From the NCBI GenBank assembly GCA_039714735.1, contig JBDLIT010000002.1, positions 16,418 through 80,417 of the forward strand: a DNA stretch of 64,000 nucleotides, in the 5' to 3' direction. Shown piece by piece: positions 34,337 through 45,550 of this stretch (positions are counted from its first letter, which is position 1; every line of letters starts with the position of its first letter). The DNA is from JASJBU01 sp039714735 (lineage in GTDB: Bacteria > Pseudomonadota > Gammaproteobacteria > Chromatiales > Chromatiaceae). Made by a program: the position numbers and the translations under genes. The notes beneath the pieces were generated by a model, which saw nothing but the letters and a program-made list of their open reading frames with translations, was not told the origin of the DNA and ran no database searches.

Positions 34337-34367
34337 CTTAGCTTCTCAACTGTCTAACTAAAAACGA

Positions 34368-35393
34368 TTAGAAGTTGTGGTTCATCTGGAAGCTGAGGAT
34401 GTTGGTCTCAGCACCGTCAGAATCGCGCTCACTGGTCAGGAGGTTCGCAGATACCTGGGTACGCTTGCTGAGATTGTGGTCGTAACCAACAACGAAACCA
34501 TTGTGAGTGTAACCACCGAACAGGTTGCCAGTACCATCCTGCTCAACGTCGAAGTACTTGGCCTTGATCATACCAGAACCAACCTTGAAACCAGCATTGA
34601 TGTTATAGCTGGTAGCATCATCAACGGCGTTTTCAACGGTAGCGTAAACACCACCGATCTTCCAAGCGCCACCATCATAGCCAAGACCAAGACGTACCTG
34701 CTCGTGATCGTCAGCGCCAGAAGAAGCCAGCGGAGGATTAACAGAAGTACCAACGTCTGCAGCTTCAAAAGCGATAGAAGCGTAGATACCGCCATTGGAG
34801 TACATGGCAGCCAGGGAGTAGGCATCAGCCAGACTGGAGGCATCATCCTCACCAACAACACCATCAGTATCCTCACCAGGAACCAGAGCTACTGCGAGGG
34901 TCAGTCCTGCCATGCTCGGGGAAACATAAGCAACGGTGCCATCAGCACGCAGATCAAGCAGATCCTCAGTCAGTGAGGAGTTGTTGTCACCTACGGTATC
35001 AGCGAAGTAATCCAGGCTACCGGTAGACATCTTCAGCGGAGTGTCATGACGACCAACCAGGAAGGTACCGAAACCACCGGCCAATCCGACGAAGGCATTA
35101 CGAGCACCCAGGGTTCCGTCTCCAGAGAATTCATTGCTTGCGCCGGTAGAGGTGGAGATTTTCACGCCATATTCCAGTTTGTAAACAGCTTTCAGGCCGT
35201 TACCCAGATCTTCAGAACCCTTGAAACCGATACGTGAAGTGCGGTCATTGATCTGCCACTCGTCATCACCCGTTCTTTCGTCATCAACCAGGTCGACAGA
35301 CTGACGGATTTTACCGTAAACAGTGGCATCAGCCATGGCAGCGACAGGGGCGACCAGAGCAGCGGCGATTGCGAGTGAAATAATTTTTTTCAT
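34368..35393 (-). CDS. Gram-negative porin (outer-membrane beta-barrel)
   Basis: The 341-residue precursor has a signal peptide MKKIISLAIAAALVAPVAAMA and a mature start DATVYGKIRQSVDL typical of Gram-negative trimeric porins. Acidic, glycine-rich strands alternate to a C-terminal Phe (QMNHNF), the signal for BAM assembly. It includes the RTSRIGFKGSEDLGNGLKAVYKLEYG strand region. Substrate preference cannot be read. A GGAG lies 9 bp before the ATG, and a 400-bp AT-rich region lies upstream. Confidence 0.9.
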   Translation of the reverse strand: MKKIISLAIAAALVAPVAAMADATVYGKIRQSVDLVDDERTGDDEWQINDRTSRIGFKGSEDLGNGLKAVYKLEYGVKISTSTGASNEFSGDGTLGARNAFVGLAGGFGTFLVGRHDTPLKMSTGSLDYFADTVGDNNSSLTEDLLDLRADGTVAYVSPSMAGLTLAVALVPGEDTDGVVGEDDASSLADAYSLAAMYSNGGIYASIAFEAADVGTSVNPPLASSGADDHEQVRLGLGYDGGAWKIGGVYATVENAVDDATSYNINAGFKVGSGMIKAKYFDVEQDGTGNLFGGYTHNGFVVGYDHNLSKRTQVSANLLTSERDSDGAETNILSFQMNHNF

Positions 35394-35799
35394 TGCATTG
35401 ACTCCAAAAATAAAAGAAATATTGTTTAAAATTTGTCTACGGAGGAAATATTAGTCAATCAATCTCATGATTGCAAGTATTTTTGTAAAAATAATACAGA
35501 TATAAGTCTTGTAACTTTTTTACAACAATCTATTTGTAAGAATAATTTATTAACCTTTAATACAATGAGTTATGTAGCATAGCTATAAGCAGTCTAGTTA
35601 TTTATCGCCCTATAATTTTTACTTTAGACAATATTGTCTCGAATAGATCAGGCATATAATGGATGCAACAAGCAACACAACATTCCATATAATATGTTAT
35701 TAATCAATTCGTTAGGTAATTTATGGAGAATAATATAGAAATAACCATCCCAACAAGCTGGAATAGGTGCATAAATAATAACAATGGAAGTGCGGGGGG
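35394..35799. other. AT-rich upstream region of the porin gene
   Basis: About 406 bp of A/T-rich sequence between the porin start and the amgK stop. No gene, strong stem-loop or certain promoter could be picked out; several TATAAT-like hexamers are expected by chance in such a composition. Confidence 0.5.
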
Positions 35800-36783
<984 letters not shown>

Positions 36784-37089
36784 GAGGAACTTGTGGAGTG
36801 ATCAGGCAGGAAAACAGGCGCGCAGTATATTAGAGAATGCCGATAAATGACAGACTCTCAACCGTTTCAGCACTCAGGGCATGAGCGTCCCGGATGAGAT
36901 GATTGATTGAAGATCGGCTGATTCTATGAGATTTTTTTCATACTCCCTATATAATGGAGCATCCCACAGGTACAGGGGGAAGCAAAAATTCAGATAAATC
37001 GCTGAGCCTCTGTCGACTCAGCGGTTCCCGAATCAGCCAACCAATTAATAATGACCACTCAGTCGAGTTAAAGAAACATTGTCACCAAC
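36784..37089 (+). promoter_or_regulatory. Divergent amgK-lptD intergenic region with a possible -10 element
   Basis: About 306 bp. TATAAT at 36950-36955, about 135 bp before lptD, is a good -10 hexamer, but no convincing -35 was seen at 16-18 bp. Nothing else stands out. Confidence 0.35.
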
Positions 37090-39390
37090 ATGTCACGACT
37101 GAGCCTCACCCAGCTAACTATCCTGTATCTCTGCTGCGCATCCCCGTCTTTGATTGCCGAGAATCTTACCGAACAGAATCAACGTCTTGATCTGGGTATC
37201 GACTGGGGCTACGGCTGTACCAGCGCAGAACCAGTCGACTCAGGAACCCGGAAAATCCTCGCGCCGATCATTCCTCAAGGCCGACCCGGTTTTATCTATC
37301 TTGAGGCTGATAACGCGGAACTCGATCAACAGCAGGACGAACTGCGGCTGAATGGCGATAGCGCACTGCGAAAAAGCGATACCTATCTGGAGGCCGACCA
37401 GATCATCTATCATCGGCAACCAGGCAACGCTGTCCTGCATGATGACATCTACCTGGAACAACCCGGCATTCGACTGACAGCCGACCAAGGACAGTTTGAA
37501 CTGGCGAGCGACCATGGCTGGCTGTCAAACGTGGAATTCCGTCTTCCGGAACACAAGGCGCGGGGCAATGCCCAGCGGGCCGAGATGCTATCCAAATCCA
37601 AATCCCGCTATACAGACGCGAGCTTCACGACCTGCCCCCCCGGGTATAGCGACTGGTCCATCGGCGCCAGCGAACTGGAGATCGACCAGGAAACCGGCTG
37701 GGGAGATGCCTATCATGCGGTCTTGAGGCTCGGTAGTCTGCCGGTTTTGTACAGCCCCTATTTCACCTTCCCGGTGGACGACCGGCGCAAGAGCGGCCTG
37801 CTGCTCCCTTCCTGGGGCTCCTCAAGGGACCTGGGGACTGAATTTTCCATCCCCTACTATTTGAACCTCGCCCCGGACTACGATGCCACCATCACCCCGC
37901 GCTGGATGAGCCGGCGCGGCCTGATGCTGGGCGGGGAGGTCCGCTTCCTGACTGAACACCAGCGCGGCGCCCTGAGCGGCGAGCTACTGAACGACAAGGT
38001 CGAAAGCGATGAGCACGACAGCCGGCGCAGCGCCTTCAAACTGCACCATACCAGCCAACCCTTCAAAGGGCTGAATACACGCATCGACTACACGGAAGTC
38101 AGCGACAAGGAGTACCTGGATGATTTCAGCACCGGACTGGAGACCAGCAGCACCCGGCATCTGGAAAGAATTGCTGAGGTGAACTACCTCACCGGCGACT
38201 GGCGGCTGAACGGCCGGCTGCAGGATTTTCAGACCGTGGACAAGAGCCTCGCCACCATCAGCTATCCATACAGCCTGCTGCCCAGGCTGTCCCTCGGTTA
38301 CAACAAGCTGTTTGAGCGTTTTAACTCTGACGTAAAGATAGACAGCGAATACACCTATTTTGAGCACGACACCAAACCCACCGGTCAGCGGCTGCGCCTG
38401 ATGCCGTCAGCCGGACTGAAATTGAGCCGGCCCTGGGGTTATCTGGCGCCCCGTTTGACCCTGAACCACGTAGCATACCAGCTGGACGAAACAGACACCG
38501 AGCAGTCCCCCTCCTTCACGGCGCCCACCCTCAGCCTGGACAGCGGCCTGGTGTTCGAGCGGGACAGCAGCTGGTTCGGCAATGCCGCGACTCAGACCCT
38601 GGAGCCGCGCCTCTACTATCTCTACGCACCCTTCGAGGACCAAATCGACGCCCCTGATTTCGATACCGCCGACCTGGAACTCAGCTTTGCCAACCTGTTC
38701 AAGGACAACCGCTTCAGCGGTGGCGACCGGGTGGGCGACGCCAACCAGCTTGCCCTGGGCATCACCAGCCGCTGGCTCGAGAATGACACCGGTCTGGAAC
38801 GCCTGCGCGCCAGTATCGGCCAGATCTTCTACTACTGGGATCGCGAGGTACAGCTCACCGGCGATACGCAAGAGCAGTCCAGCTCCGCGATCGTTGCCGA
38901 GTTGAGCTCCAGGCTGAGTACAAACTGGCGCAGCTCACTGAACCTGCGCTGGGACCCCCAGCAGGATGAGAAACAGATCGACAAAGGCCGCATCGGCATA
39001 CACTACCGCAGCCCTGAGCAACAGCTATTCAATGTCAGTTACAATTACAGCGATCAGGGCAATGACAAGACAAAAATCGAGGACATCGACCTCTCCTTCT
39101 ACTGGCAGTTCGGCCATAGCTATACCCTGCTGGGGGACTGGAAACACTCGCTGTTTCACAAGCGCGATCTCAATCGCGTAGTGGGGCTCGGCTATAGCGG
39201 TCGATGTTGCTGGTCTCTGACGGCTGTCTACCAGCAATATATCAATGAAACAGACCTCGATGAAAATATCGACCAGGAAGCGGACACCCGTTTCATGTTA
39301 CAACTAGAACTCCGGGGCCTCGGCTTCCTGGGCAGGGATATCCGACAAACCCTGAAAGACTCCATCTACGGTTATCGACCAGAGCAATAA
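37090..39390 (+). CDS. lptD: LPS-assembly protein LptD
   Basis: A 766-residue precursor with a signal peptide (about residues 1-23). An OstA-type periplasmic domain (about 70-200) contains FIYLEADNAELDQQQDELRL and is followed by a large barrel. The four cysteines that form the LptD disulfides are visible: C43 (YGCT), one in TTCPPGY near residue 180, and the adjacent pair at about 706-707 (GRCCWS). With LptE it inserts LPS in the outer membrane. It starts the lptD-surA-pdxA cluster, with surA 3 bp downstream. Confidence 0.94.
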   Translation: MSRLSLTQLTILYLCCASPSLIAENLTEQNQRLDLGIDWGYGCTSAEPVDSGTRKILAPIIPQGRPGFIYLEADNAELDQQQDELRLNGDSALRKSDTYLEADQIIYHRQPGNAVLHDDIYLEQPGIRLTADQGQFELASDHGWLSNVEFRLPEHKARGNAQRAEMLSKSKSRYTDASFTTCPPGYSDWSIGASELEIDQETGWGDAYHAVLRLGSLPVLYSPYFTFPVDDRRKSGLLLPSWGSSRDLGTEFSIPYYLNLAPDYDATITPRWMSRRGLMLGGEVRFLTEHQRGALSGELLNDKVESDEHDSRRSAFKLHHTSQPFKGLNTRIDYTEVSDKEYLDDFSTGLETSSTRHLERIAEVNYLTGDWRLNGRLQDFQTVDKSLATISYPYSLLPRLSLGYNKLFERFNSDVKIDSEYTYFEHDTKPTGQRLRLMPSAGLKLSRPWGYLAPRLTLNHVAYQLDETDTEQSPSFTAPTLSLDSGLVFERDSSWFGNAATQTLEPRLYYLYAPFEDQIDAPDFDTADLELSFANLFKDNRFSGGDRVGDANQLALGITSRWLENDTGLERLRASIGQIFYYWDREVQLTGDTQEQSSSAIVAELSSRLSTNWRSSLNLRWDPQQDEKQIDKGRIGIHYRSPEQQLFNVSYNYSDQGNDKTKIEDIDLSFYWQFGHSYTLLGDWKHSLFHKRDLNRVVGLGYSGRCCWSLTAVYQQYINETDLDENIDQEADTRFMLQLELRGLGFLGRDIRQTLKDSIYGYRPEQ

Positions 39391-39393
39391 TCC

Positions 39394-40701
39394 ATGCGTA
39401 TTACCCCCAACCTCGTAAAGCTAACATTCAGCCTGCTGATATTGGCTTTCAGCCTGACGGCTGAAGCCGCAGTCACCGACCTGGACCGCATCGTCGCAGT
39501 GGTCAATGAAGACATCATTGCCGCCAGTGAGCTCAACAGCAAGGCCCGGGAGCTGGCCATCCAGCTCAGGGAAAAGGGTAATACTCTACCACCGGTCGAG
39601 ATTCTGCAGGCCCAGGTATTGGAACGCATGATCTCCAAACGCCTGCAGCTGCAAACCGCAAAGCGCCTGGGGCTGACCGTGGACGACTCCACCCTCACCA
39701 AGGCGATTGCGAATATCGCCCGGCGTAACGAAATCAACCTGCTGCAGCTCAAAGAGGCTCTGGAGGAGGATGGCATCAACTTCAATCTGTTTCGTGAACA
39801 ATTGCGGGAGGATATCCTGATCAATCGTCTGAAGCAGAAAGAGGTCGTCAACCGTATCTCGATCACCGAACAGGATGTGCAGCACTACCTGGCCCGTGAA
39901 ACAGGCAGTAGCCGGCAACGCGCTGCGGTACATCTGTTACACATCCTCATCGCCACCCCGGAAGGGGCCGCACCGGAGGACGTACAGGCTGCCAAGCAGA
40001 AGGCGGAACGACTGGTCGGGGAGATCCGGGAGGGCGCCGACTTCAGTGATATCGCAATTCGCGAATCAGATGGCCGGCAGGCCCTGGAAGGCGGCGAGTT
40101 GGGCTGGATCGAGACCTCCCGTATTCCCAGCCTGTTCACCCAGCTGGTCGACGAGATGGAAGACGGCACGATCAGCGATCCGATCCGCAACGCCTCAGGC
40201 TTCCACATCATCAAGCTGTTGGAGACCAAGGGCGCCCGGCGCATGATGATCTCCCAGACCCATGCCCGGCATATCCTGATCAACACCAACGAAATCGTTT
40301 CGGATTCGGAAGCCCAACACCACTTGGAGACCCTGCGTGAACGCATCGAGGGAGGTGAATCCTTTGAAAGCCTGGCGCGCTCCCACTCTGACGACAAGGC
40401 ATCGGCGATCAAAGGAGGCGATCTGGGTTGGACCAGCCCCGGTGACATGGTCCCGTTGTTTGAGAAACGGATGAACAACCTCGCCGCCCAGCAGATCAGT
40501 CAACCCTTCCAGACCCAGTTCGGCTGGCATATTGTGCAGATCCTGGAGCGTCGTGAACATGACAACACCGCAGAAGCGATGAAGAACACGGCGCGTAAGG
40601 CGATTCGCAAACAGAAATCGGAAGAGGCCATCGAATTGTGGCTGCGCCGCATGCGGGACGAGGCCTATGTGGAGGTGCGCCTGGGTCAGGATGAGTTATG
40701 A
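39394..40701 (+). CDS. surA: Periplasmic chaperone and peptidyl-prolyl isomerase SurA
   Basis: A 435-residue exported protein with a signal peptide ending in TAEA. An N-terminal SurA chaperone domain is followed by two parvulin domains: HLLHILIATPEGA starts the first near residue 186 and HARHILINTNEIV the second near 290. It folds outer-membrane proteins such as LptD and the porin. Its end overlaps pdxA by 4 bp. Confidence 0.96.
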   Translation: MRITPNLVKLTFSLLILAFSLTAEAAVTDLDRIVAVVNEDIIAASELNSKARELAIQLREKGNTLPPVEILQAQVLERMISKRLQLQTAKRLGLTVDDSTLTKAIANIARRNEINLLQLKEALEEDGINFNLFREQLREDILINRLKQKEVVNRISITEQDVQHYLARETGSSRQRAAVHLLHILIATPEGAAPEDVQAAKQKAERLVGEIREGADFSDIAIRESDGRQALEGGELGWIETSRIPSLFTQLVDEMEDGTISDPIRNASGFHIIKLLETKGARRMMISQTHARHILINTNEIVSDSEAQHHLETLRERIEGGESFESLARSHSDDKASAIKGGDLGWTSPGDMVPLFEKRMNNLAAQQISQPFQTQFGWHIVQILERREHDNTAEAMKNTARKAIRKQKSEEAIELWLRRMRDEAYVEVRLGQDEL

Positions 40702-41687
40702 TCCTCGCCTTCACCCCTGGTGAACCGGCCGGGATTGGCCCCGACCTCTGTGTGATGTTGGCACAGCAGCCAATGGCTGTGCAGCTGGTGGCGATCGCAG
40801 ACCCGGAAATGCTCCAGCGACGCGCTGATCTGCTGGGGCTGCCCCTTAACCTGAACCCCTTCCAGGCAGCAACAAAAGAACCGGCCCAGGCAAAACCCTA
40901 CCTTAATGTCCTGCCGATCAAACTTCGAGAGCAAGAGAGCTGCGGGCAACTCAATCCGGCAAACGCCGACTATGTACTTGAATGTCTCCGGGTCGCAACA
41001 GAAGGCTGCCTGAAGCATCGCTTCGATGCCCTGGTGACCGGACCGATTCACAAGGGCATCATCAACCAGAGCGGTATACCCTTCACCGGGCATACCGAGT
41101 TTCTGGCTGAGCTCACTCAGGCAGATCCGGTGATGATGCTCGCCACTGAGGGCCTGCGGGTCGCCCTGGTCACCACCCATCTGCCGCTTTCTGAGGTCAG
41201 CCGCCAGATCACCGCCGAACGGGTGGAGCGGATCACCCGCATACTCTACCGCGACTTACAGAGACACTTCGACATTGAATACCCGCGCATTCTGGTCAGC
41301 GGTCTGAATCCCCATGCCGGGGAGGATGGACACCTGGGCAGAGAGGAGATCGAGATCATCAATCCGGTGCTGGAGCGGCTGCGCCGGGAGGGCATGGATC
41401 TGATTGGACCGTTACCGGCGGACACGCTGTTTACTCCAAACTATTTGCAGCAGGCCGATGCGGTCCTCGCCATGTACCATGATCAGGGGCTACCCGTATT
41501 GAAACACCTGGGTTTCGGCCGCGCCGTCAATATCACACTGGGTCTGCCGATCATCCGCACCTCGGTGGATCACGGCACCGCCCTCGATCTGGCCGGCACC
41601 GGCAAGGCCCAGGCCGGCAGTCTGGAGATCGCGGTCAAAACCGCGTTTCAAATGGTGGTTGCACACAAAAGATCAGGCAGGACCTAG
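40698..41687 (+). CDS. pdxA: 4-hydroxythreonine-4-phosphate dehydrogenase PdxA
   Basis: A 329-residue PdxA with FTPGEPAGIGPDL at the start, ALVTGPIHKGIINQSG near residues 112-127, the metal ligands in FTGHTEFLAE and NPHAGEDGHLG, and a late MYHDQGLPVLKHLGF. It makes a pyridoxal-phosphate precursor. In the usual gammaproteobacterial order ksgA-apaG-apaH would follow; here the operon ends and pmbA is convergent 54 bp away. Confidence 0.95.
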   Translation: MILAFTPGEPAGIGPDLCVMLAQQPMAVQLVAIADPEMLQRRADLLGLPLNLNPFQAATKEPAQAKPYLNVLPIKLREQESCGQLNPANADYVLECLRVATEGCLKHRFDALVTGPIHKGIINQSGIPFTGHTEFLAELTQADPVMMLATEGLRVALVTTHLPLSEVSRQITAERVERITRILYRDLQRHFDIEYPRILVSGLNPHAGEDGHLGREEIEIINPVLERLRREGMDLIGPLPADTLFTPNYLQQADAVLAMYHDQGLPVLKHLGFGRAVNITLGLPIIRTSVDHGTALDLAGTGKAQAGSLEIAVKTAFQMVVAHKRSGRT

Positions 41688-41741
41688 GATGCCGGCACGA
41701 CCGGGATCATCCTCGACCTGAAACTGGATACCAGAGCGTAA

Positions 41742-43076
41742 TCAATTACCTGCAATCATCATCCGGTCGATCAACCAGGAGCCGGTCTGCACGCTGGTGC
41801 GGGTCTCGATATCGGCGCCCACCTCCAGCAGCCCCATGAACATATCCTTGAGGTTGCCGGCGATAGTGACTTCCTCCACCGGGTATTGAATCTCACCGTT
41901 TTCAACCCAGAAACCGACAGCGCCCTGGGAGTAATCGCCGGTCACATTGTTGACCCCCTGCCCCATCAATTCCGTGACCAGCAGACCGGCGCCCATTTTC
42001 TGCAACAGCCCTTCAGCATCCAGAGCACCTGAATTGATGCGCAGATTGCGCACACCACCACCGTTATGCGTAGTCTGCATACCGAGCTTGCGTGCGGAGT
42101 AACTGTCCAGTACATAACTGCACAGCACACCGTCGCGGATAAAATCCTGTGCCCGGGTAGCTACCCCTTCACTATCGAACGCCGCACTTCCCAGTCCCCT
42201 GGAGAGTAGGGGTTCCTCGTGAATATGCACAAAATCGGGAAATACCGGCTTATCCAGTGAATCCAGCAGGAAGCTGGACTTACGGTACAGCGCAGAACCG
42301 CGGATGGCGCCGATGAAACTGCGTAACAATCCCACTGCTACATCTGCCTGAAACAGTACCGGCGCCTGCCGGGTGGAAAGCTTGCGGGCACCCAGGCGCG
42401 CCAGGGTGCGATCGGCAGCCATTCTGCCTACCCGCTCCGGAGGCTCGAGCATCCCGCCGATACGCGAGAGGGTGTACCAGTAGTCCCGCTGCATGCTTTC
42501 GCCTTCTTTGCCCACCACCGCACAGCTCAGGCTGTGGCGGGACGAGGGATAACCACCGATAAAGCCGTGGCTGTTGCCATACACATGCAGACCGCTATGC
42601 GTATTGAGACTGGCGCCTTCCGAATTGATGATGCGCGGATCCCGCTCACGGGCGGCCGCCTCACACTCGGTTGCCTGTTCGATCCCTTCGCTGACCTCCA
42701 GATCCCAGGGGTGATAGAGATCCAGGTCGGGCACTTCACGGGCCATCAGATCGGCATCCGCCAGGCCTGAATATTCATCCGCGGAGGTATAGCGAGCGAA
42801 GTTACAGGCCGCGCGCACTGTCTCCTTCACCGCCTCGGGGCTTAGATCCGAGGTGCTGGCGGAGCCTTTTTGCTGACCGAAATAGACCGTCACGCCCAAG
42901 CCGTTGTCTCGGGTGTATTCAATGGTCTCGGGTTCCCCCATGCGCACACTGAGAGACAGTCCGGCATCACTGCTCACCCCGGCCTCAGCTGCAGTGGCGC
43001 CTTGTTTCCTGGCCTCGTCCAACAGTTCGCCGACCAGCTGTTCGAGATGCTCCATACGTTGCTCGATATTCTCCAT
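41742..43076 (-). CDS. pmbA: TldE/PmbA metalloprotease accessory subunit
   Basis: A 444-residue protein of the TldD/PmbA family with the C-terminal GNLKDMF segment and a GLGSAAFDSEGVATR region. It lacks the HExxH of TldD, as PmbA/TldE does. TldD and TldE form a protease that processes microcin B17 and some unfolded proteins. It directly abuts tldD (shared base at 43076). Confidence 0.94.
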   Translation of the reverse strand: MENIEQRMEHLEQLVGELLDEARKQGATAAEAGVSSDAGLSLSVRMGEPETIEYTRDNGLGVTVYFGQQKGSASTSDLSPEAVKETVRAACNFARYTSADEYSGLADADLMAREVPDLDLYHPWDLEVSEGIEQATECEAAARERDPRIINSEGASLNTHSGLHVYGNSHGFIGGYPSSRHSLSCAVVGKEGESMQRDYWYTLSRIGGMLEPPERVGRMAADRTLARLGARKLSTRQAPVLFQADVAVGLLRSFIGAIRGSALYRKSSFLLDSLDKPVFPDFVHIHEEPLLSRGLGSAAFDSEGVATRAQDFIRDGVLCSYVLDSYSARKLGMQTTHNGGGVRNLRINSGALDAEGLLQKMGAGLLVTELMGQGVNNVTGDYSQGAVGFWVENGEIQYPVEEVTIAGNLKDMFMGLLEVGADIETRTSVQTGSWLIDRMMIAGN

Positions 43077-44518
43077 CAGGATCCGGTACCCCCGACTGTC
43101 AGTTCATCCAGTTTCAAGGTTGGCTGTCCCACCCCGACCGGCACGCTCTGTCCCTCCTTGCCGCAGACTCCAACGCCCGAATCGAGCTTCAGATCATTGC
43201 CCACCATGCTGATTCTGGTCATCGCTTCCGGACCGTTTCCGATCAGGGTGGCACCCTTTACCGGCGCGGTGACCTTGCCGTTTTCGATCAGGTAGGCCTC
43301 GCTGGCGGAAAACACGAAACGCCCTGAGGTGATATCCACTTGTCCGCCGCCGAAATTGACCGCGTAGAGCCCTTTCTCAACCGATGAGAGTATCTCCTCC
43401 GGGGCATGATTGCCGGGCAGCATGTAGGTATTGGTCATGCGCGGCATGGGCAGATGCGCATAGGATTCACGGCGGCCGTTACCGGTTGAGTCGACCTTCA
43501 TCAAGCGGGCATTGTGCTTGTCCTGCATATACCCCTTGAGGATGCCGTTCTCGATCAACACGGTATTCTGACTCGGTGTCCCCTCGTCATCCACGTTCAG
43601 CGAACCACGGCGTCCCGGCAGAGTGCCATCGTCGACCACGGTGCAGAGGCTGGAGGCCACCCGCTCACCCATCCGGCCACTAAAGGCCGAGGTGCCCTTA
43701 CGGTTGAAATCCCCTTCCAGGCCATGCCCCACTGCCTCATGCAGCAGCACCCCGGGCCAGCCCGGTCCCAACACCACCGGCATGCTGCCGGCCGGGGCCT
43801 CAACCGCCTCCAGATTGACCAGCGCCTGGCGCACCGCTTCCCGCGCATAGCCCAGGGCGCGCTCCTCATCCAGCAGGTACCGAAAACTATCCCGTGCGCC
43901 ACCACCGCTACTACCCTGCTCACGGCGCTCACCTTGCTCGACGATGACGTGTACATTCAAGCGGATCAGCGGCCTTACATCCGCACTCAGAGTGCCATCG
44001 GTGGCCGCCACCAGCATCACATCCTGGGCGCCCACCAGGCTTACGATCACCTGCTGAACCCGTGGGTCCTGCCGCCGGGCTTCTGCATCCACCAAGCGGA
44101 GTAGTTCAACCTTTTCGACCTCACTCAGACTCGGCAATGGGTTGATCGGCGCATAGAGTCGATTCTCCAGCGGCAGGCCTCTGACCTGGACTGAACCCTG
44201 GTTGCCACTGCGACTGATCGAGCGAGCCGCGCGGGCCGCCGCAATCAAGGCAGGAAACTGCAGCTCATCGGAGTAGGCAAAGCCGGTCTTCTCGCCGCTG
44301 ATGGCCCGAATACCGGCCCCCTGTTCGATGTTGTGGGAACCCTCTTTGATGATGCCATCCTCCAGCACCCAGGATTCCAGGCGGCTGGACTGGAAATAGA
44401 TATCGGCGGCATCGATGCCGCCACCCACCAACTCACCCAGCATCTGGTCGAGATCATGCTCTCCCAGCCCGGCCGGCGTCAGTATGGTCTCATGTGCGAT
44501 TTGAATCAGATCAGACAT
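43076..44518 (-). CDS. tldD: Metalloprotease TldD
   Basis: A 480-residue TldD with the zinc-binding HEAVGHGLEGDF near residue 259, the GPGWPGVLLHEA context, and the long GDFNRKGTSAFSGRMGERVAS stretch. Active subunit of the TldD-TldE protease. Neighbours rng, yhdP and the nitrilase-family amidase upstream on the same strand match the conserved rng-yhdP-nit-tldD order. Confidence 0.95.
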   Translation of the reverse strand: MSDLIQIAHETILTPAGLGEHDLDQMLGELVGGGIDAADIYFQSSRLESWVLEDGIIKEGSHNIEQGAGIRAISGEKTGFAYSDELQFPALIAAARAARSISRSGNQGSVQVRGLPLENRLYAPINPLPSLSEVEKVELLRLVDAEARRQDPRVQQVIVSLVGAQDVMLVAATDGTLSADVRPLIRLNVHVIVEQGERREQGSSGGGARDSFRYLLDEERALGYAREAVRQALVNLEAVEAPAGSMPVVLGPGWPGVLLHEAVGHGLEGDFNRKGTSAFSGRMGERVASSLCTVVDDGTLPGRRGSLNVDDEGTPSQNTVLIENGILKGYMQDKHNARLMKVDSTGNGRRESYAHLPMPRMTNTYMLPGNHAPEEILSSVEKGLYAVNFGGGQVDITSGRFVFSASEAYLIENGKVTAPVKGATLIGNGPEAMTRISMVGNDLKLDSGVGVCGKEGQSVPVGVGQPTLKLDELTVGGTGS

Positions 44519-44581
44519 AGTTGTCCTGAAGATCCCTGAACGGGACCGGTCAATGAGAATTGAGAAAACCGAAATTTGGAA

Positions 44582-45412
44582 TCAGCCAACCTGAACCCGT
44601 CGATGTTCGATTGTAGGAAAGGTGCGGCGGATGGTCTGCTGGTACTCACGGTCCAGCTCAACACTCACAAAACCCGTACCCCGGGGGACCTGAGCCAATA
44701 CGGCGCCCCAAGGGTCGATGATCATACTATGCCCATGGGTTTCCCGGCCGTTGATATGGTATCCACCCTGGGCAGCCGCCACCACGAAAGCGAGATTTTC
44801 AATCGCCCTGGCGCGCACCAGGGTCTCCCAATGCGCCTTACCGGTAATCGCGGTAAAGGCTGAGGGTACCACGAATATCTCTGCGCCCATCTGTTGCAAC
44901 TTACGGAAGAGTTCAGGAAAACGCAGGTCATAACAGACGGCAAGGCCGATTCGCCCAAAAGGTGTCTCGACCACAACCGCATCATCACCTGGCTCGATGG
45001 TGTTGGACTCCTCGTAACACTCGTCATTCTCAACCAATTGCACATCGAACAGATGCATTTTGTCATAGCGGGAAATCTGTTCCCCCTGGTCGTTGAAGAC
45101 CAGCGAGGCGGCGCGCATCTTGGCCCCATCCGATGCCTCCATCGGTATCGTGCCGCCAATCAACCAGACCCCAAAGCGACTTGCCATCTGACTCAAAAAC
45201 CCCTGCAGGGGCCCATCACCGTCACGTTCCCTCAGGGTACACATCTCGCGATCATATTCTCCCATGAAAGCGAAATTTTCCGGCAACACAACCAATCCTG
45301 CACCGCTCTCCGCAGCCTCGCCGATAAGACGCTCCGCTTCCAGAAGATTGGCGCTGACATTCGGGCTGGTTGCCATCTGAATGGCTGCCACCTTGGTCTT
45401 AGGATCGCTCAT
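44582..45412 (-). CDS. Carbon-nitrogen hydrolase of the Nit/deaminated-glutathione-amidase type
   Basis: A 276-residue nitrilase-superfamily protein with the catalytic triad E45 (VVLPENFAF), K118 (SRYDKMHLF) and C160 (GLAVCYDLRFPEL). The residue pattern and GHSMIIDPWGAVLA segment fit the Nit group that repairs deaminated glutathione. The gene is found between yhdP and tldD as in many gammaproteobacteria. Exact substrate is inferred from similarity. Confidence 0.85.
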   Translation of the reverse strand: MSDPKTKVAAIQMATSPNVSANLLEAERLIGEAAESGAGLVVLPENFAFMGEYDREMCTLRERDGDGPLQGFLSQMASRFGVWLIGGTIPMEASDGAKMRAASLVFNDQGEQISRYDKMHLFDVQLVENDECYEESNTIEPGDDAVVVETPFGRIGLAVCYDLRFPELFRKLQQMGAEIFVVPSAFTAITGKAHWETLVRARAIENLAFVVAAAQGGYHINGRETHGHSMIIDPWGAVLAQVPRGTGFVSVELDREYQQTIRRTFPTIEHRRVQVG

Positions 45413-45550
45413 TTCAACTGTTTACCTGCATGGGGAATTATCCACAACCCTCGAAAAAATCGAGCATAGCATTATTGTTATCAGCTGGGCCAGCCAGGAG
45501 CCACCAGCATAGTATAGACAGTACTCCATCAAGGTTGTATTGATGGAGTA